Shown piece by piece: positions 22,155-33,766 of a stretch of DNA of 64,000 bases. How positions within the stretch are numbered: the stretch's first letter is position 1; every line of letters starts with the position of its first letter. Origin of the DNA: Scleroderma bovista (Eukaryota > Basidiomycota > Agaricomycetes > Boletales > Sclerodermataceae); NCBI GenBank assembly GCA_037178675.1, contig JAYMGJ010000314.1, positions 62,001-126,000 of the forward strand, in the 5' to 3' direction. The notes under the pieces are model-generated. The model did no database searches, was not told the DNA's origin, and saw only the letters and a program-made list of their open reading frames with translations. Position numbers and translations under genes: made by a program.

Positions 22155-25100
22155 CCTGCACAAAGTGTCAGTTTCTTCCCTTTTACAAAGGTATCTGAAA
22201 CACCTGTAGGTGGTGTGGCAATATCCATGATTACAGCAGGTATTGTTTGTCCCTGCGAACGGTAATCCGTAAAAGCATAAGCAGCGGTCATCGGGAATTG
22301 GCGTCGGCGGACCGTGCATGTGACAATTGTGCCTTCATTGGTCTGGCAGCTAATACGGTATGGTTTGTAGGTGGGTTCGACAGGTATCACAGATTCCTCG
22401 AGATCCTTCAATCGACTGGCGCGCGTCCATTCCAGTTTCACGAGTATGCAAACTGGTAAGTATTTCAACTTTATCAATGGTTGTTGTAGTGCCAACGACG
22501 GCTCATTCGGGTCAAGCCATATATCCACTATAGTGCCTCGGGCTCCGTTGGCGATATCCAAGTCAGTTTCGACATTCTGAGTGACCATGACCTTCATCCC
22601 AAAGGCAATACGCACAATGTCAGGCAAATCTTGTTTGTGTTGCTTGGAATCTGCTCCCTGGAGACGTAACAAAGCTGCATAGCGCTCTGCAAGGGTGAGT
22701 GGTTGTCCTTTTATCGTGTCTTCGGCTTGACACTCAAGGACAAAACATTTTGTTTCTTTCCCATGTTTCTGCAGTGCAGTGTCATTCCAAACACGACGGA
22801 CTGCATGACGTGGCGTGACCAATGAAGCATTATTCCATGGGGCATTGGTGTAATCTGTCGCTATGCATTTGTGATTTGTAAGAACCAAGGTTCGCAACAT
22901 GAGTATATGATGCTCCTGTACGCGACCGAACCGAAGATGTTTCAGGAAATCCAGCCAAACTGGATCAGTAACGCGCATCTGCTCTTTCAGTGTGACCACA
23001 GTCGTAAATTCTTCAAAAATGGTACGCCCTGTTTGACTCTCTTCTTGATTGCGCTGAACAGTGGTTGTCGGAAAATATAAAGCTTCCGAAGGACCGCAAG
23101 CCACTGGAGGAAACTGGAAGAAATCCCCACACAAAATGACACTAACTCCTCCAAATGAATGAGCTGAGGTTGCCTCATTTTCGGTCATCTTGCCTATGCT
23201 AATGTTTCGCGACAATTTGGCCAGAAAAGACTTGCTGATCATTGACACTTCATCAATGACAAGATATTGTATGTGCTTCCAGTGAGCTTGTAGTTTGGCT
23301 TTGCTTTCAGCACTAATTGTATTGTCCTTCTGTGGCGAAATCATTGCTATTGTGTGAGTAGTTTTGCCGTCTATCAGGGATGCTGCAATGCCTGTGTAAG
23401 CTGATTTTTGCAACATGAATCTGACCTGTCTGTGCACGAAATACTCTGTCACAGTTTGGATTGCTTTTGATTTTCCTGTGCCTGGTTCGCCATGAATGAG
23501 CATGCGAAGTGGGGGCGGGTTTTGGCCAGCCAATGTGGCATTCAGGTATGCAGTGATTATATCATAGGCCCGGAATTGATCGTAGTGTAGACAAGCAGGA
23601 TCCACAGACGTCAACGACTCCTCGGAGGTCTCTGCATCTCCTAAGTAGTGTACCTCTGCTCTGATCTCCTCCGAAACATTGGGCAGATGGAATACATCTA
23701 CATCGCCATGACAGGATGCATCATTGTATGTTGTTTGGGATGGGTCCATCGCTGGGTTCTGTCGGTGGACATCGTCATCCATCTGCTGCCTCCAATGAAG
23801 CAAGTTTTGTATATTTTGCACTGTTGCCTTTGAACTCCCTGCATAACTAATTCCCTTTCGGCAGCATGTGCCTCATGTGAAGGATGTTCAATGCTCCACT
23901 GCTCGCTGTCCTCAGCATCAAAGATTTTGGCTATTTTGGCTGCTTCTATTGCCAATAACCCATGCCATTCCTCTCGTGTCGTCTGCTGTGAAGCCACAAG
24001 ATCCGTCAATGTTTCCTCTGTCAGCATAATCTGCTTTGATCCTTCAGAGGTTTCTTTGTCTGCAGCGTCCTCTGCAGCCAATTGCATCGCATCCAGTGCA
24101 TGAGTCATATCAGCACTCAATGAATGACGCAGCGCAGATGCTCTGCATTCATGGAAATATTGTATCCCTGAAAGAATTTGCTTTGTTTTAGGTGAGACTG
24201 TGCTAAGGAAATCTGTGAATGCTGATTCCCAAGTTTGTGACGATAGTTTCAGATCAGCTTCCAAACATCGCCATGGTTTCAACAGCATCAACATGCATGC
24301 ACAATACAAAGGGTATTCATCTGGGTCGTCGCGTGGAGGAAAGTACCGGCCTATGAAATTGGGCAAAGTGTTGTGGTTGGCTCCACGATGGTGCCTGTTG
24401 TTGGCATTAGATATGCTGCTTCTTTCACCCCTGCCATCAATGTCGATTTTGTATGTGTCGACAAAATATTCAATGATGTTGGAATCTGCGAGGACATCTC
24501 CGCGTTGGCAGTAATCAACTAATTGACTCTTGGTTGTTATCCTCCCACGCTCGTCCACTTGCAACGTCACACTTTCTGGTATTTCCTACAAGACAATGGG
24601 TTTTTTTTCCTCAATGAATCATCCTGTCTTACCTCTGCCATTTCTCGTTGTGTTGTTTGTGTCTGGTCTGATGGGTGGTTTGTGATCAACGAGATGCTGT
24701 GGGCAATAGCGCTGCAATGTCAGTATCCAACGTAAGTGATTGCCAACATTTTCACACCTGTTGTTGATGTGTTCATCTGCATCAGTCGGTGGTTGGCCTC
24801 TTTTTTCAAGATATGGGAACACATGCAGTAGCTGGCCAACAAATGTTGACCAATATATTGATGTATACCGGTGCGAACGAATATGTGTCTCCCCAACCCA
24901 TCAGATATGACACAACCATTGGGGCTGCAAGCTCTTGTTCAAGATTGATTGTATTGACAAGACGGAACAGCAACAAGCACTGTTGATCCCTTATTGTTTT
25001 GTTGTACGAGGTTCATTTGACGTGATATGCAAAGCCTTTGGCGAGAACAGCTGACATATTGAAGTTTCTGCCCTGTTTTTTGGTTTGATATCTGGTTATA

Positions 25101-26538
25101 TAGAATGCAACATTCATCATCTCCCGTGAGTTGCTGAGTAGTTTAATGTCATTGTTACACCGAACGTTGACTGTCAGCACTGGTACCCATGTGTTCAGCA
25201 TTTCATACAAACGCTTGGGGCCCCAACTGCCATCTTCTTGGAAGAAATCATCGTCTGAAACTGCAAATGGTGCTCGCCATTTACATACAAGCCCTCCCTT
25301 TTTGTTCGGTATCAAACAACGGCGTACTTCACATGTATGCAAGTTCTTCGGCCTTGCAACCCGTCGCTCAAGATCGCACAACTGTTTCTCGTAGTCGGCA
25401 TGCTTTGGATTCAGTGGCCGTGAGTAAGCCACCTCCACTTCATTGGGTATCTTCTTGATTGACTGCGCTGTCTCTAACCCTGGTAGGTATGCACGCATGT
25501 TGGCTTGGATGAATGATCGTACGTGTTCACGAAAAGGTTTGTCTTTCAAGAGTGTGGCCATTTCCTCCATCGAAGGGGCATTTGCCAGCCATAATATAAC
25601 ATGGAGGTGCAACATGGCTCGAGCCTGTGATTCAACGACTCCAAAGTAAGCAGTGACACGTCCAAAGATGCCTTGATCTGACAGCACTCTATGGCCACTG
25701 ACAGTCACTCCGAATAACGTCTGCAGTATTGTCTGGATCATGAAATGGAAAAACTTTGCAGCCACAAATGGATCGGCTGCAATATTCTCCGCTCTTTTTT
25801 CCTTCGAAGGACCTAGGATGGCATTGAAATCATCCAGATTGATCTGTTCTCCAGCAAACACTTGGGCGATAGGATCGTGAAGGTCACAAGGATTAATGGT
25901 TATCCAAAGGTTAGGAGGGTTTAACATAATGCATGTCGACCATATTTGACTTCTCAACTGAGATCGTGTTTGGTCACTGCCCATGACTCGACCACTAGTC
26001 GCATATATGTGTTGACGCAACAATCTCACTGCTGGATCAGAGATTGGTTTTCGGGCCTCCTCTTCTTTCTGTGCTCGTATAAGCTTTTCTGCTGTAATCG
26101 TGGATAACAAATGGGCATCTTGATCAAATGTGCAGCGTTGCATTTGTATCTGTGCAGAGGACAGTGCCTGCCTACATTGCTGGATGCCAAAGGTGACAAA
26201 AGGGAACGTTTCATGTCTGCGGAAACGCCTGTCGTGGTAATGCAACACCCATTTGATATGTTCTGAAAAATCCACTTGCGTTTGTTGAATGCCCTCTAAC
26301 CCCCCTTCTCCATAAGGGAACAAACAAGGAAAAGCTCTCTCAAAGAAATTGGGAACCTCCGCTTCTGTCTCATTCAATTCCTCATCGCCGGAACGTGGCC
26401 TGCCAAAATCACGGACTGGTCGCAGGCCATGCCTTACAGCATATCCCCCTTCTTTCCCCTCCTTCCATAAATTGGCCAGCCCCCATATGGTCAACTCATC
26501 GGCCCTCATGGTGGTCATATCCGTGTCGATGGAACCGG

Positions 26539-28881
26539 TGTGCGCCTAAGTGAGGGAAGAGGTCAGAACAACCAACAACCAACACCAAATGACAGCAATA
26601 TGCGAGTGGTGGTCTTCCTTTGCGTTTCTGGTATTTAATCTCCACAGGGGAAGGTGCTGCACGCCTTCAGGCAGGATGCAGGAGGGAAGGGAAGGGCTTC
26701 TGATGGGGATGGAATGCGACTTGGGATGGTATTGACTCCTCTTCAGCCTACCACAGTGGTTAGGAAGAGTCCTGGGATTGAAGAGTGATGATAGATTGAT
26801 GACAGGGGTGTAACAGCAGTGATGGAGCAGAGGGGAAGCAAGGGGACAGTTCCTGCTTCAAGAATGCGATGGACAGTGATGGGATAGAGTGGACAGTGAT
26901 GCTAGACTGCGCTTGAGCCTAGAGAAATGATCAGATACAAGATATATCTGATAAACAGCAATATAGGAGCTTTAGGCCAGCACTGGGTGACCTACAAGTC
27001 CAAAGACAAAGAGGGAGCTTATAGACAGTGAGGGAGAGTGAATGTGGTCGCTTTATTGAGGGGGAAGCAGACACTTCCTTGCAGCCTTTGGCTGCTGGTT
27101 TATATACAGGAGGGGCTGTGGCCCTGTAAGCACAAATGACTAAGTGCTTGGTAAGAGATTGGTAAGAAATTGGTAAGCAATTGATAAGCAGTGTAATCAG
27201 GCTGAGTCATTGATGGGGAGAGCCTGAACAAGCTGCTGAGCCAAGGGAAAGAGCAAAAACATAGGTAAAAAGGGGTGTATAACCAAGAATATGGAAAAAT
27301 CATTGCATGGGGCCCAAAAGAGAGGGGGGGAAAGCAGGGGATGAGTAGATCGAAGCTAAATGAGCATATGCAATGACATAATGCATATGAATCATAGGGG
27401 CATGAGTCATGAATTAATAAGCAGCATGATAAGCATGATTTGAAGGATGATTGGTAAGTGATTGGTAAGGGGAGTAATGGGGATTAGTAATGCCAAGAGG
27501 GGATGAATAATGCGCAGCAGAGTGAGTCAGAGTGAGCCAGAGTGACTCTGTGTGACTCAGAAAGAAGGGAAGCACAACCTATGATTTATTGAACTTTAGA
27601 TCTGGAGATGAGCTTCTGAAGCAGTGCCACTGATGGGAGTGGCTGGGGGATAATAAAAGAATTGATCCGACCAGAAGAGCAGTGTCAGGGGGCCTGGAAT
27701 GACAAGTAGAGTCACAGCTGGTCACAGAGTGTCACAAATCCCTTGGATTGAGCTTCTGTAGAGCAAAAACGCGAAATTTGGTGCTCCCGAAGTGCAGTCT
27801 TCCCTTGAGCAGTAAGGGGAAGGTTCTGTACTCTATTAGGGCTCCTAAGAAGGGTTTTAGAGCACTGTTTCATTCGTGTTTGTTGCGGGATAGCAGGGAA
27901 GAGAATCGCAAGTAGCGGATTCGACGTGTCCAGGGAAGCGAGATGAATGATAGAGGGAGATGGATGTGACAGGACTCTGGGATAAAAGGACCATATGCAG
28001 AGGACTCAGGAGACACAGAGACGACCAGGTATGAATTTTCAAGTCTAACGATAGACTTGAGACGACCAAAGTATGTGCGCGACGCAGGACTGACGAGGAG
28101 AACGTGCTGACCGAGAACGAGAGGGACTGAGGGAGAAGGCTGGGAAGATATGTACCAGACAGTACACAGGAGCTCAGGGAGAGGCTGTCCCAAGAGCAGG
28201 ACATAGTTGAGGTCTGCTGCAATAGCGGAGAAACGTTCCAGAGAAAATGTGGACTCCATAGTGAGTGATGAAGTGGGTGTCTGGATTGCGGGTGGAATAT
28301 CTCCGTGGGAAATGAACGGATTTACGTCGGAACTTGACAGGCAGATAGACCACGGTCTAGGCTCCATGATGGTATAGTCACATGATTGATAGCTTCAAAA
28401 ATGGCGGAGCTATTCAAAATATCGGAATGCCGGCACTGGGCGCCTAAATTTGACATTTGGGCGCTAAAAATGATTCTTCCTTTTCTCCTTCGTTTCTCTA
28501 TTGTTTCTTCTGCTTCTTTGGTTGTTCTGGTATGGGAGTTGGACTGCAGTAGGTTGCATTCCTCTCTCATACTGAAATGATCATCAATCCTTGGATTCTT
28601 CTGCTTCTTGGCAGTTCTTGTGCGAGGGATGACTGCCAGACGATGGCATTCATCTCTTGCTCCAGGATAGTCATTCTTGTGCGATAGATGGCTATGACAA
28701 GCTTGTATTCATTCTTCGCATAAGGATAGTCTTGACTTTGCGTGATATGGATAGCAAGGGCTGTCTGTATCCCTCAAGTCGGGACAATCTTTCAACAGAT
28801 CTTGGGTGTGCATTCTTCGCATTAGTTTCATCGGCTAACTTTCTCCATGTCCACAGTACCAAACATGTTTGGTGCATGACA
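26539..28881 (-). mobile_element. TG..CA insertion in the Helitron, probable solo LTR
   Basis: 2,343 bp, starting TGTGCGCC and ending GCATGACA, flanked by CCGG on both sides (26535-26538 and 28882-28885). Removing it with one CCGG restores the Helitron frame from LQVSG to SIDTDMT, the expected Helitron sequence. On its minus strand it has TATATAAACC (27105-27096), about 40 bases later AATAAA (27057-27052), and about 510 bases to the end, the order of an LTR promoter, polyadenylation signal and U5. No second LTR, gag or pol was found inside, so a solo LTR is the simplest reading. GTAAG-rich stretches at 27150-27200 and 27430-27470 are internal low-complexity sequence. Confidence 0.72.
27870..28367 (-). 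CDS. ORF inside the presumed LTR (U3), unknown
   Basis: An ATG-started frame of 165 codons, MEPRPWSICLSS to LLSRNKHE, with no recognised motif. It lies upstream of the TATA-like box of the presumed LTR and in the same orientation. It could be chance, a captured sequence or a U3-encoded protein. Low confidence. Confidence 0.22.
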   Translation of the reverse strand: MEPRPWSICLSSSDVNPFISHGDIPPAIQTPTSSLTMESTFSLERFSAIAADLNYVLLLGQPLPELLCTVWYISSQPSPSVPLVLGQHVLLVSPASRTYFGRLKSIVRLENSYLVVSVSPESSAYGPFIPESCHIHLPLSFISLPWTRRIRYLRFSSLLSRNKHE

Positions 28882-30483
28882 CCGGACACTTGCAAAGGTA
28901 CGACATCTGGCTCTACATCCTTCATTTGCTAAGAATTCTGTGCTAATATGTTGGGAACTTACCTTCGCCCTGATTATCTGCTTCTTCAGTAATAGTGCTG
29001 TAAAAGCCTCTGTGGTCCATGACTATGATGATGTGTGGGTTACCGGTACATCATTAGCCCAAAGATTGACTAACCTTCATTCTCATCCTGCGGCACATAA
29101 CTATCATTTTCTTCCTCGAGGACCCCTACATCTTCGGACTGGCGAATAATTGCTGTGATTTCTTCGGGCACATCATCCTCAGGTAATGTCTGGATATGAG
29201 TTGGAGATATCTCGATGTCTCGATAGTATTTGGTGTTGTTAACTTTCAGCCAAGACAATGCTTCCAACACAACCTGGCGGTGGACACGGAATGTAGAATG
29301 TACCCACTTCTTGGGTACTTCCCCCAGTGCGATGAACGTCACTGATATCAAAGATGCCAATATTGCAGGTGGGCGTGGCATAAGATTGCCCTGCACCATC
29401 GACGCTATTGCTTCCGAGTTTAACTCGTACGTACTGACATTTCCATGCATCGCTTGTTGCAGCGAAGCCATCTTCCGAACGCCCTGCTGACGTTTCGGAA
29501 ACAGTTTGAATACATAAACGCGTGGATACAAGAGCGCGATCAACAACTGTTTGGGAAATGTCAAGACCTGCAGTGCCCATGGGATTCTTCTGATCCAAAG
29601 ACTGTTTGCTAGTGACATCTTGGGTGGTCTGTTTCCTGGTTTCTTCAGGTCTTCCAGACATTGATGACAAATGGTGATGATAGGGTCTTCGCCTTCGCCA
29701 ACAATGCCCTCCGGTTCAAGAAGCTTGCCTGCATATAGGTCGTGTGCACTATGTTTGTGATTCGGAGTCAGTCGAGTGCCATTGGGAATTAGGCTGAGAG
29801 GCATGGCCATCGCACTGTCCTCCACAACTGCACACTCTTGAGCACAAACTGCACATATACAAGTCTCCACAGCTGCATTGGATGTAGCGTCATAAAAGTG
29901 GGCATAGCAAACCTTCCTCTTGGCATTAGTAGGCATTTCCATAAAGAGTCTGTCGCCATGTTCAGGTGACTTGCTCGGTGCTCTTTTGCATTTAGACCCT
30001 CTGTATGCAGACGAATTCTCTTTTGCCTGTTCCTTCCGTAAAGCTGCCTGCCTCAAGACTTCAAAATCCCGGGGGGCTGCTGATTGATAGATGCGTTTAA
30101 TGAGTAATTCTTTTTGGTCCCTTTCCTGCCTGGAAAATGTCACCCTCCCTTTCATTAACGCCAAGAGCTCCTTGATAGTGAGAGTCCAGATGACATCGTC
30201 TTTTTCTGCACTGCTACTTCCTGTTTCTTCCATCTTTCTCGCATGCTATATGTTGACAGAGCTTGTTCTTGGTGGATAGGGATGATTGGTGCCAACTGGT
30301 TGCTTAGTGAATGGTCCAGATGCTGGATGTTGTCGTTTAGGGGGTTCCTTATCTCTGTCCCTCTATACTGTTTCTTACATGGCAAGCAGTATACAATTGT
30401 TTCTTGTCGTTTCAGTGCTGTATTTACTCAGCCATACATTGCATTTTGTATATGTAGAATATGCTACCTGTACTTTATCCTTC

Positions 30484-31462
30484 TCATCCTGTTCGTACTT
30501 TCTTACTCACTGGGTCATTGGGTTCCAAATGCATGGGAACAACACGCTTCTTCACCATGGTACCACTAGTTGAAGCCCGAGGTGGTACAAGAACACGAAT
30601 GACATCAACATCGGCCACAAAGACATCGTTGGGGAGCATTCCCTTTTTTCCTGCAATCGCCCAATGTGTCAATCCAAAATGGAGCTCTACTATGGCATCC
30701 TCCAAGCTACATCGGTAAGCCTCTGGCTTGATGAGATCACCTTTGACATCGTATGCTGGAACAGGAATGACACAGTGTGTGGCAGCAAGTTCATCAAGTT
30801 CATTCCTAGTCTCTTCATGTGTAAGTGGCCATTTGGCTATTGAAAACTCTGGGGTTTCTGTGCTAACAGGCCCACCCACTTCATCGTCATTCAATGGCTG
30901 CGATGACAGTGTAAGTTGGGTTTGTGTCCATTATCAGTTGATTGCACGAATACTCACATCAAACAAGACATGCCGGATTTTAAACCTCTTCACATCGCCC
31001 TTCGGGGCCAAAAAAAAAACCTTTTCCCATCTGATACCCTGGTGTCACTATTTCGGCTTGCAAGTGCTCCAGGTTCTTGACTACTTGATCATAATCGCCC
31101 CTCACTGGTTGCAAATCTGGAATACAAACCGCGCATGATGGCTTGACATCTCTCAAACCTTTCCAAACAGTAGATGGCCTTCGGTATCCAGCATCTGATG
31201 TCATCCAAAAATCATCGCGATCAATGTGCACAATAGCAGTGAGCGTCGCCATTACATATTGGAATGTCTCTTTAGTTTCTCCACCAATGCTGTCTGCTTT
31301 CATGGCCAACCAATCTGCCCGTCCATCACGCACCCATTCCACTTTTTGCAACACTCAATCACCTCCAAGGTAATACTCTGAGTTCTTCAAATTCTGGTGT
31401 GCATGCACAAGTTGCGATGCAGTGCTTCGTGAAAGCACAGAAGGTGTCAGGATTGGAGGCAT
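30484..31462 (-). pseudogene. Helitron-companion ORF, broken, unknown function
   Basis: ATG 31462 opens MPPILTPSVLSRSTASQL and runs 35 codons to an in-frame TGA (31357-31355). The frame then continues with DGRADWLAMKADSIGGETKE, HIDRDDFWMTSDAGYRRPS and GYQMGKGFFF. At the ten-base homopolymer near 31009-31018 it shifts so that DVKRFKIRHVLFD lies in another frame. After an intron the last exon (30894-30484) has WPLTHEETRNELDELAA, VELHFGLTHWAIAGKKG and FVADVDVIRVLVPP, ending in a basic tail. No catalytic motif recognised. The two disruptions suggest a decayed or mis-sequenced gene. Confidence 0.6.
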
Positions 31463-32134
31463 GATTATGGTTGAAGGGCAAGTGCTTGCCCCCTCTTCTC
31501 TCCCTTTTTCAAGCATGATGCTTTAGGAGTACGACCCTATTATACAATCTCGTGCACTGTACACACTATAGCTAATGTAGATAGATTGAATCTCTGTGCC
31601 CAATGTGCCCCACTGTCACACTGTTGAACTGTGCAGCCAAATGATTCTGTATTGCGATTGTAATTATGCTGTTATCAAATGGTACATAGTATCAATGCCA
31701 TCACCGCCGTCATCAGGATTCCTTACAGTACACAGCTATCGTGCCAGATTACAAATCAACATGACATTGTAATTTGGTGGACACAATTGCAAGCCGTTTA
31801 GCAGAGCACTGGCACGTTTCTGGCAGACAAAACCCTTTTCCCTCTGTGGTGGAAGTCGGGAATATACTGATTTGTACTCGTTATCATATGTAACACATTG
31901 AGATGCTGTCCTCTATCAGTGCTTTATTTTTTTTTCCGCATCGTTTTTGCTATACTTATAAACTGGCAAAACTTTGAATGAATAGGAGGTTTTCGTGAAG
32001 CAAATGAGACACCTGCCTGCATGGTTGTGAAGACCGCCAGTTTACTGCACCATGTCATTGCTTTCCAAGGGATATTTCATGTAAAGTCTGTTGTAAGAAG
32101 ATGTTTAAGTATGAAACGAAAATGTGAGGGTTCC
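31463..32134. other. Spacer inside the Helitron-derived block
   Basis: AT-rich, no supported gene on either strand. Confidence 0.4.
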
Positions 32135-32533
32135 TCACTCCTCAAAAAATGCCAAAATGTCTGGCAAATCATCTTCAGGACAAATGCTGACAGGTCTCTT
32201 GTTACACAATAAACGGATGATTAGATACGAAGCGGTATCTGGGTTGTGTTGATGATGGGAGATGTCAAAATACACCTGATAAAGTTGGTCGCCAACCCTC
32301 GCGCATTCTTGAATGATAACAGCACTGGATGGGAATATGGATCGTTTATACTTTATGCGCATGTTTTGCTGGGCGTCTAGTGTCACTGTCACAGGAATCG
32401 CATTGCTGTGCCCTGCCTGAGAAAGAAAGAAAGCAAGAACGGTGTAGTCTGCGACTTGCTCTACTTCCATTGGTGTGTCAATGTGTAAGGAGCACCTAAA
32501 TCTATTTAACTCCATTATTTCGTGTATGGCCAT
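32135..32533 (-). CDS. Small ORF in Helitron block, unknown function
   Basis: A single uninterrupted exon from ATG 32533, 132 residues, ending in an acidic DLPDILAFFEE. It contains hydrophobic strands (YTVLAFFLSQ, QLYQVYFDIS) but no family I recognise. It is divergent from the F-box-like gene at 32654, so the two share a 120-bp promoter interval. Confidence 0.45.
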   Translation of the reverse strand: MAIHEIMELNRFRCSLHIDTPMEVEQVADYTVLAFFLSQAGHSNAIPVTVTLDAQQNMRIKYKRSIFPSSAVIIQECARVGDQLYQVYFDISHHQHNPDTASYLIIRLLCNKRPVSICPEDDLPDILAFFEE

Positions 32534-32653
32534 TGCCTACCAGCCCTTTTAAGCCCCTCCCCCTTGCAATTAGGTGCTTGCATATAGGGGATTTTAAAAT
32601 TATCGTGTTGCACTTGTGAGACCCGAGACCTACTACTACTTCCACCGTCTACT

Positions 32654-33619
32654 ATGGCTACCTTTTTGGTGCCATGCCCACCGTTCTCGCCTGCGTGCAA
32701 ACTGTTCTTGACGATGGAATTCGTCGAAGATTTATTTGACCTATGCGATTTACAAGACATCATGGCTTTCACGCGCTCCTGCAGATACATAGCAGGCCAA
32801 GCTCAATGGTACTTACGTCGCAAACTGAATATACTGTCTGCTCACTTTTTCAATAATGCTGGGGACCTTGCCTTCATCCTGAATGCTTGTGATGCGGTCA
32901 TATCCGGCTCTACCACTTTGCACTTCTTACTGCCAATTGCATCAACTCCTTGGTCTCCCACAGATCTTGACTTATATATCCCCTTGCGATGCAAACTCCA
33001 ACTCGGCCACCTTTTGAAAAAGAGGGGTTATCGTCTAAAAAAGAGGGGGAAGAGTAACATCTCGTTGTACTCTGCATCCAAAATCTTTACGGTTTTGACG
33101 TTCACTAAAGCGGACAAAAAAGTTGATGTGATTGTTTCCAGCACGGATTGCGCTGTCCTGCCAATATTCCAATTCCTTTCCACCGCTGTAATGAATTTCA
33201 TCACCGGCAACTCCATTTTCTGCGCTTATCCGTCACTCACCTTTCGTGGTCTATCGATGATCAGTGCTTCTACTCTTTATAATGGTTCTTTCTCTCCGGT
33301 TGGAATGAAGACACTGCTCAAATACAAGCAGCGGGGTTTGGCGTTTGTTTCGTGTCCAGCTACACACGAGTTTCGGTTTGCTTGCAAGAGTGCCAACCGC
33401 TCATTGACAGATGATGGTTGTCTATGGGTAGATATCGACTGTGTGCCGAGGGCTGGAAGGCGTCCGGAAAACATTTTTGAAAGATTCGGTATTGTGGATG
33501 TGAACTGGGCTTTAGGTGGACTGCTTTGCGGAGCTCCTGCCGCTTTTGTGCAACCTTACATTCGTGAAACCTGTGATGATTCGTGCGTCCGTATAGTCCT
33601 CGCCCATCTTGCGATCTGA
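32654..33619 (+). CDS. F-box-like / nucleotidyltransferase-fold protein
   Basis: One exon, 321 residues. The N-terminus (residues 22-60) resembles a degenerate F-box: MEFVEDLFDLCDLQDIMAFT followed by RSCRYI. Residues 85-110 carry GSTTLHFLLP .. PTDLDLYIP, the Gly-Ser plus Asp-x-Asp arrangement of nucleotidyltransferase folds. Later come KKVDVIVSST and the FLSTAVMNFIT .. YPSLTFRG block that I recall from a large agaricomycete family. F-box proteins recruit targets to SCF ubiquitin ligases, but whether this one binds Skp1 or transfers nucleotides is unknown. It is intact, unlike its Helitron neighbours, and opposite to them in orientation, which fits a captured or hitch-hiking host gene. ATG 32654 is first in frame; an internal Met at residue 21 is an alternative start. 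Confidence 0.72.
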   Translation: MATFLVPCPPFSPACKLFLTMEFVEDLFDLCDLQDIMAFTRSCRYIAGQAQWYLRRKLNILSAHFFNNAGDLAFILNACDAVISGSTTLHFLLPIASTPWSPTDLDLYIPLRCKLQLGHLLKKRGYRLKKRGKSNISLYSASKIFTVLTFTKADKKVDVIVSSTDCAVLPIFQFLSTAVMNFITGNSIFCAYPSLTFRGLSMISASTLYNGSFSPVGMKTLLKYKQRGLAFVSCPATHEFRFACKSANRSLTDDGCLWVDIDCVPRAGRRPENIFERFGIVDVNWALGGLLCGAPAAFVQPYIRETCDDSCVRIVLAHLAI

Positions 33620-33738
33620 CCATGATGCAGTTTTCTCATGTCAAGACATCTGGTAACTGATCGGGGTCACGCCTGATGATACATGGAAAATGTTGACAGA
33701 AAATGTAGAGACTGTTAGGTAGCTCCAAGCAAGGTGGT

Positions 33739-33756
33739 TGCCGGCGCCAGCCGGCA
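33739..33756. repeat. GC-rich hairpin near right end of Helitron block
   Basis: TGCCGGC-gcca-GCCGGCA, a perfect 7-bp stem with 4-base loop, ending 10 bases before the right 65-bp repeat. Helitron 3' ends carry such hairpins about 10 bases from the terminus, but no CTRR follows here. Confidence 0.6.
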
Positions 33757-33766
33757 CTTCCCCGAG

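Larger units (their letters stand above)
22139..30233 (-). pseudogene. Helitron Rep/helicase gene (DUF6570, HUH Rep, PIF1-like helicase), broken
   Basis: Helitrons move by rolling-circle replication using one Rep/helicase protein. ATG 30233 opens exon 1 (30233-29070), with a Cys-rich patch, then the DUF6570 segment (PNHKHSAHDLYAGKLL .. ILASLISVTFIALGEVP .. STFRVHRQVVLEALSWLKVNN). Small exons follow near 28886-29015 (ending DVVPLQVSG). The 2.34-kb insertion 26539-28881 then splits the gene. Rep resumes to 25013 with FGVVESQARAMLHLHVILW (HUH His pair) and YITRYQTKKQ (two catalytic Tyr). The helicase half (24570-22139) has GEPGTGKSKA (Walker A), LVIDEVSM (Walker B), ILCGDFFQFPPV, ANGARGTIVDI and AYAFTDYRSQGQTI. 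Frame breaks occur near 24880 and 23830, and the C-terminus stops soon after MDIATPPTG, lacking the final YVALSR-type motif. The element is not autonomous as it stands. Confidence 0.85.
22155..33766 (-). mobile_element. Helitron-derived block with companion ORFs and a nested insertion
   Basis: An 11.6-kb segment between two identical 65-bp direct repeats. It contains, on the minus strand, a decayed Rep/helicase gene, two companion ORFs and a probable solo LTR, and on the plus strand an F-box/nucleotidyltransferase-like gene. A GC-rich hairpin (33739-33756) sits 10 bases inside the right repeat. Canonical Helitron ends (5' TC, 3' CTRR) were not recognised with certainty, so these limits are set by the repeats and are provisional. 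Confidence 0.5.

Noticed and set aside
27120..27480. GGTAAG/TTGGTAAG repeats resembling a CRISPR-like or satellite array
   Set aside because: Irregular spacing and short units; simple sequence inside the presumed LTR.
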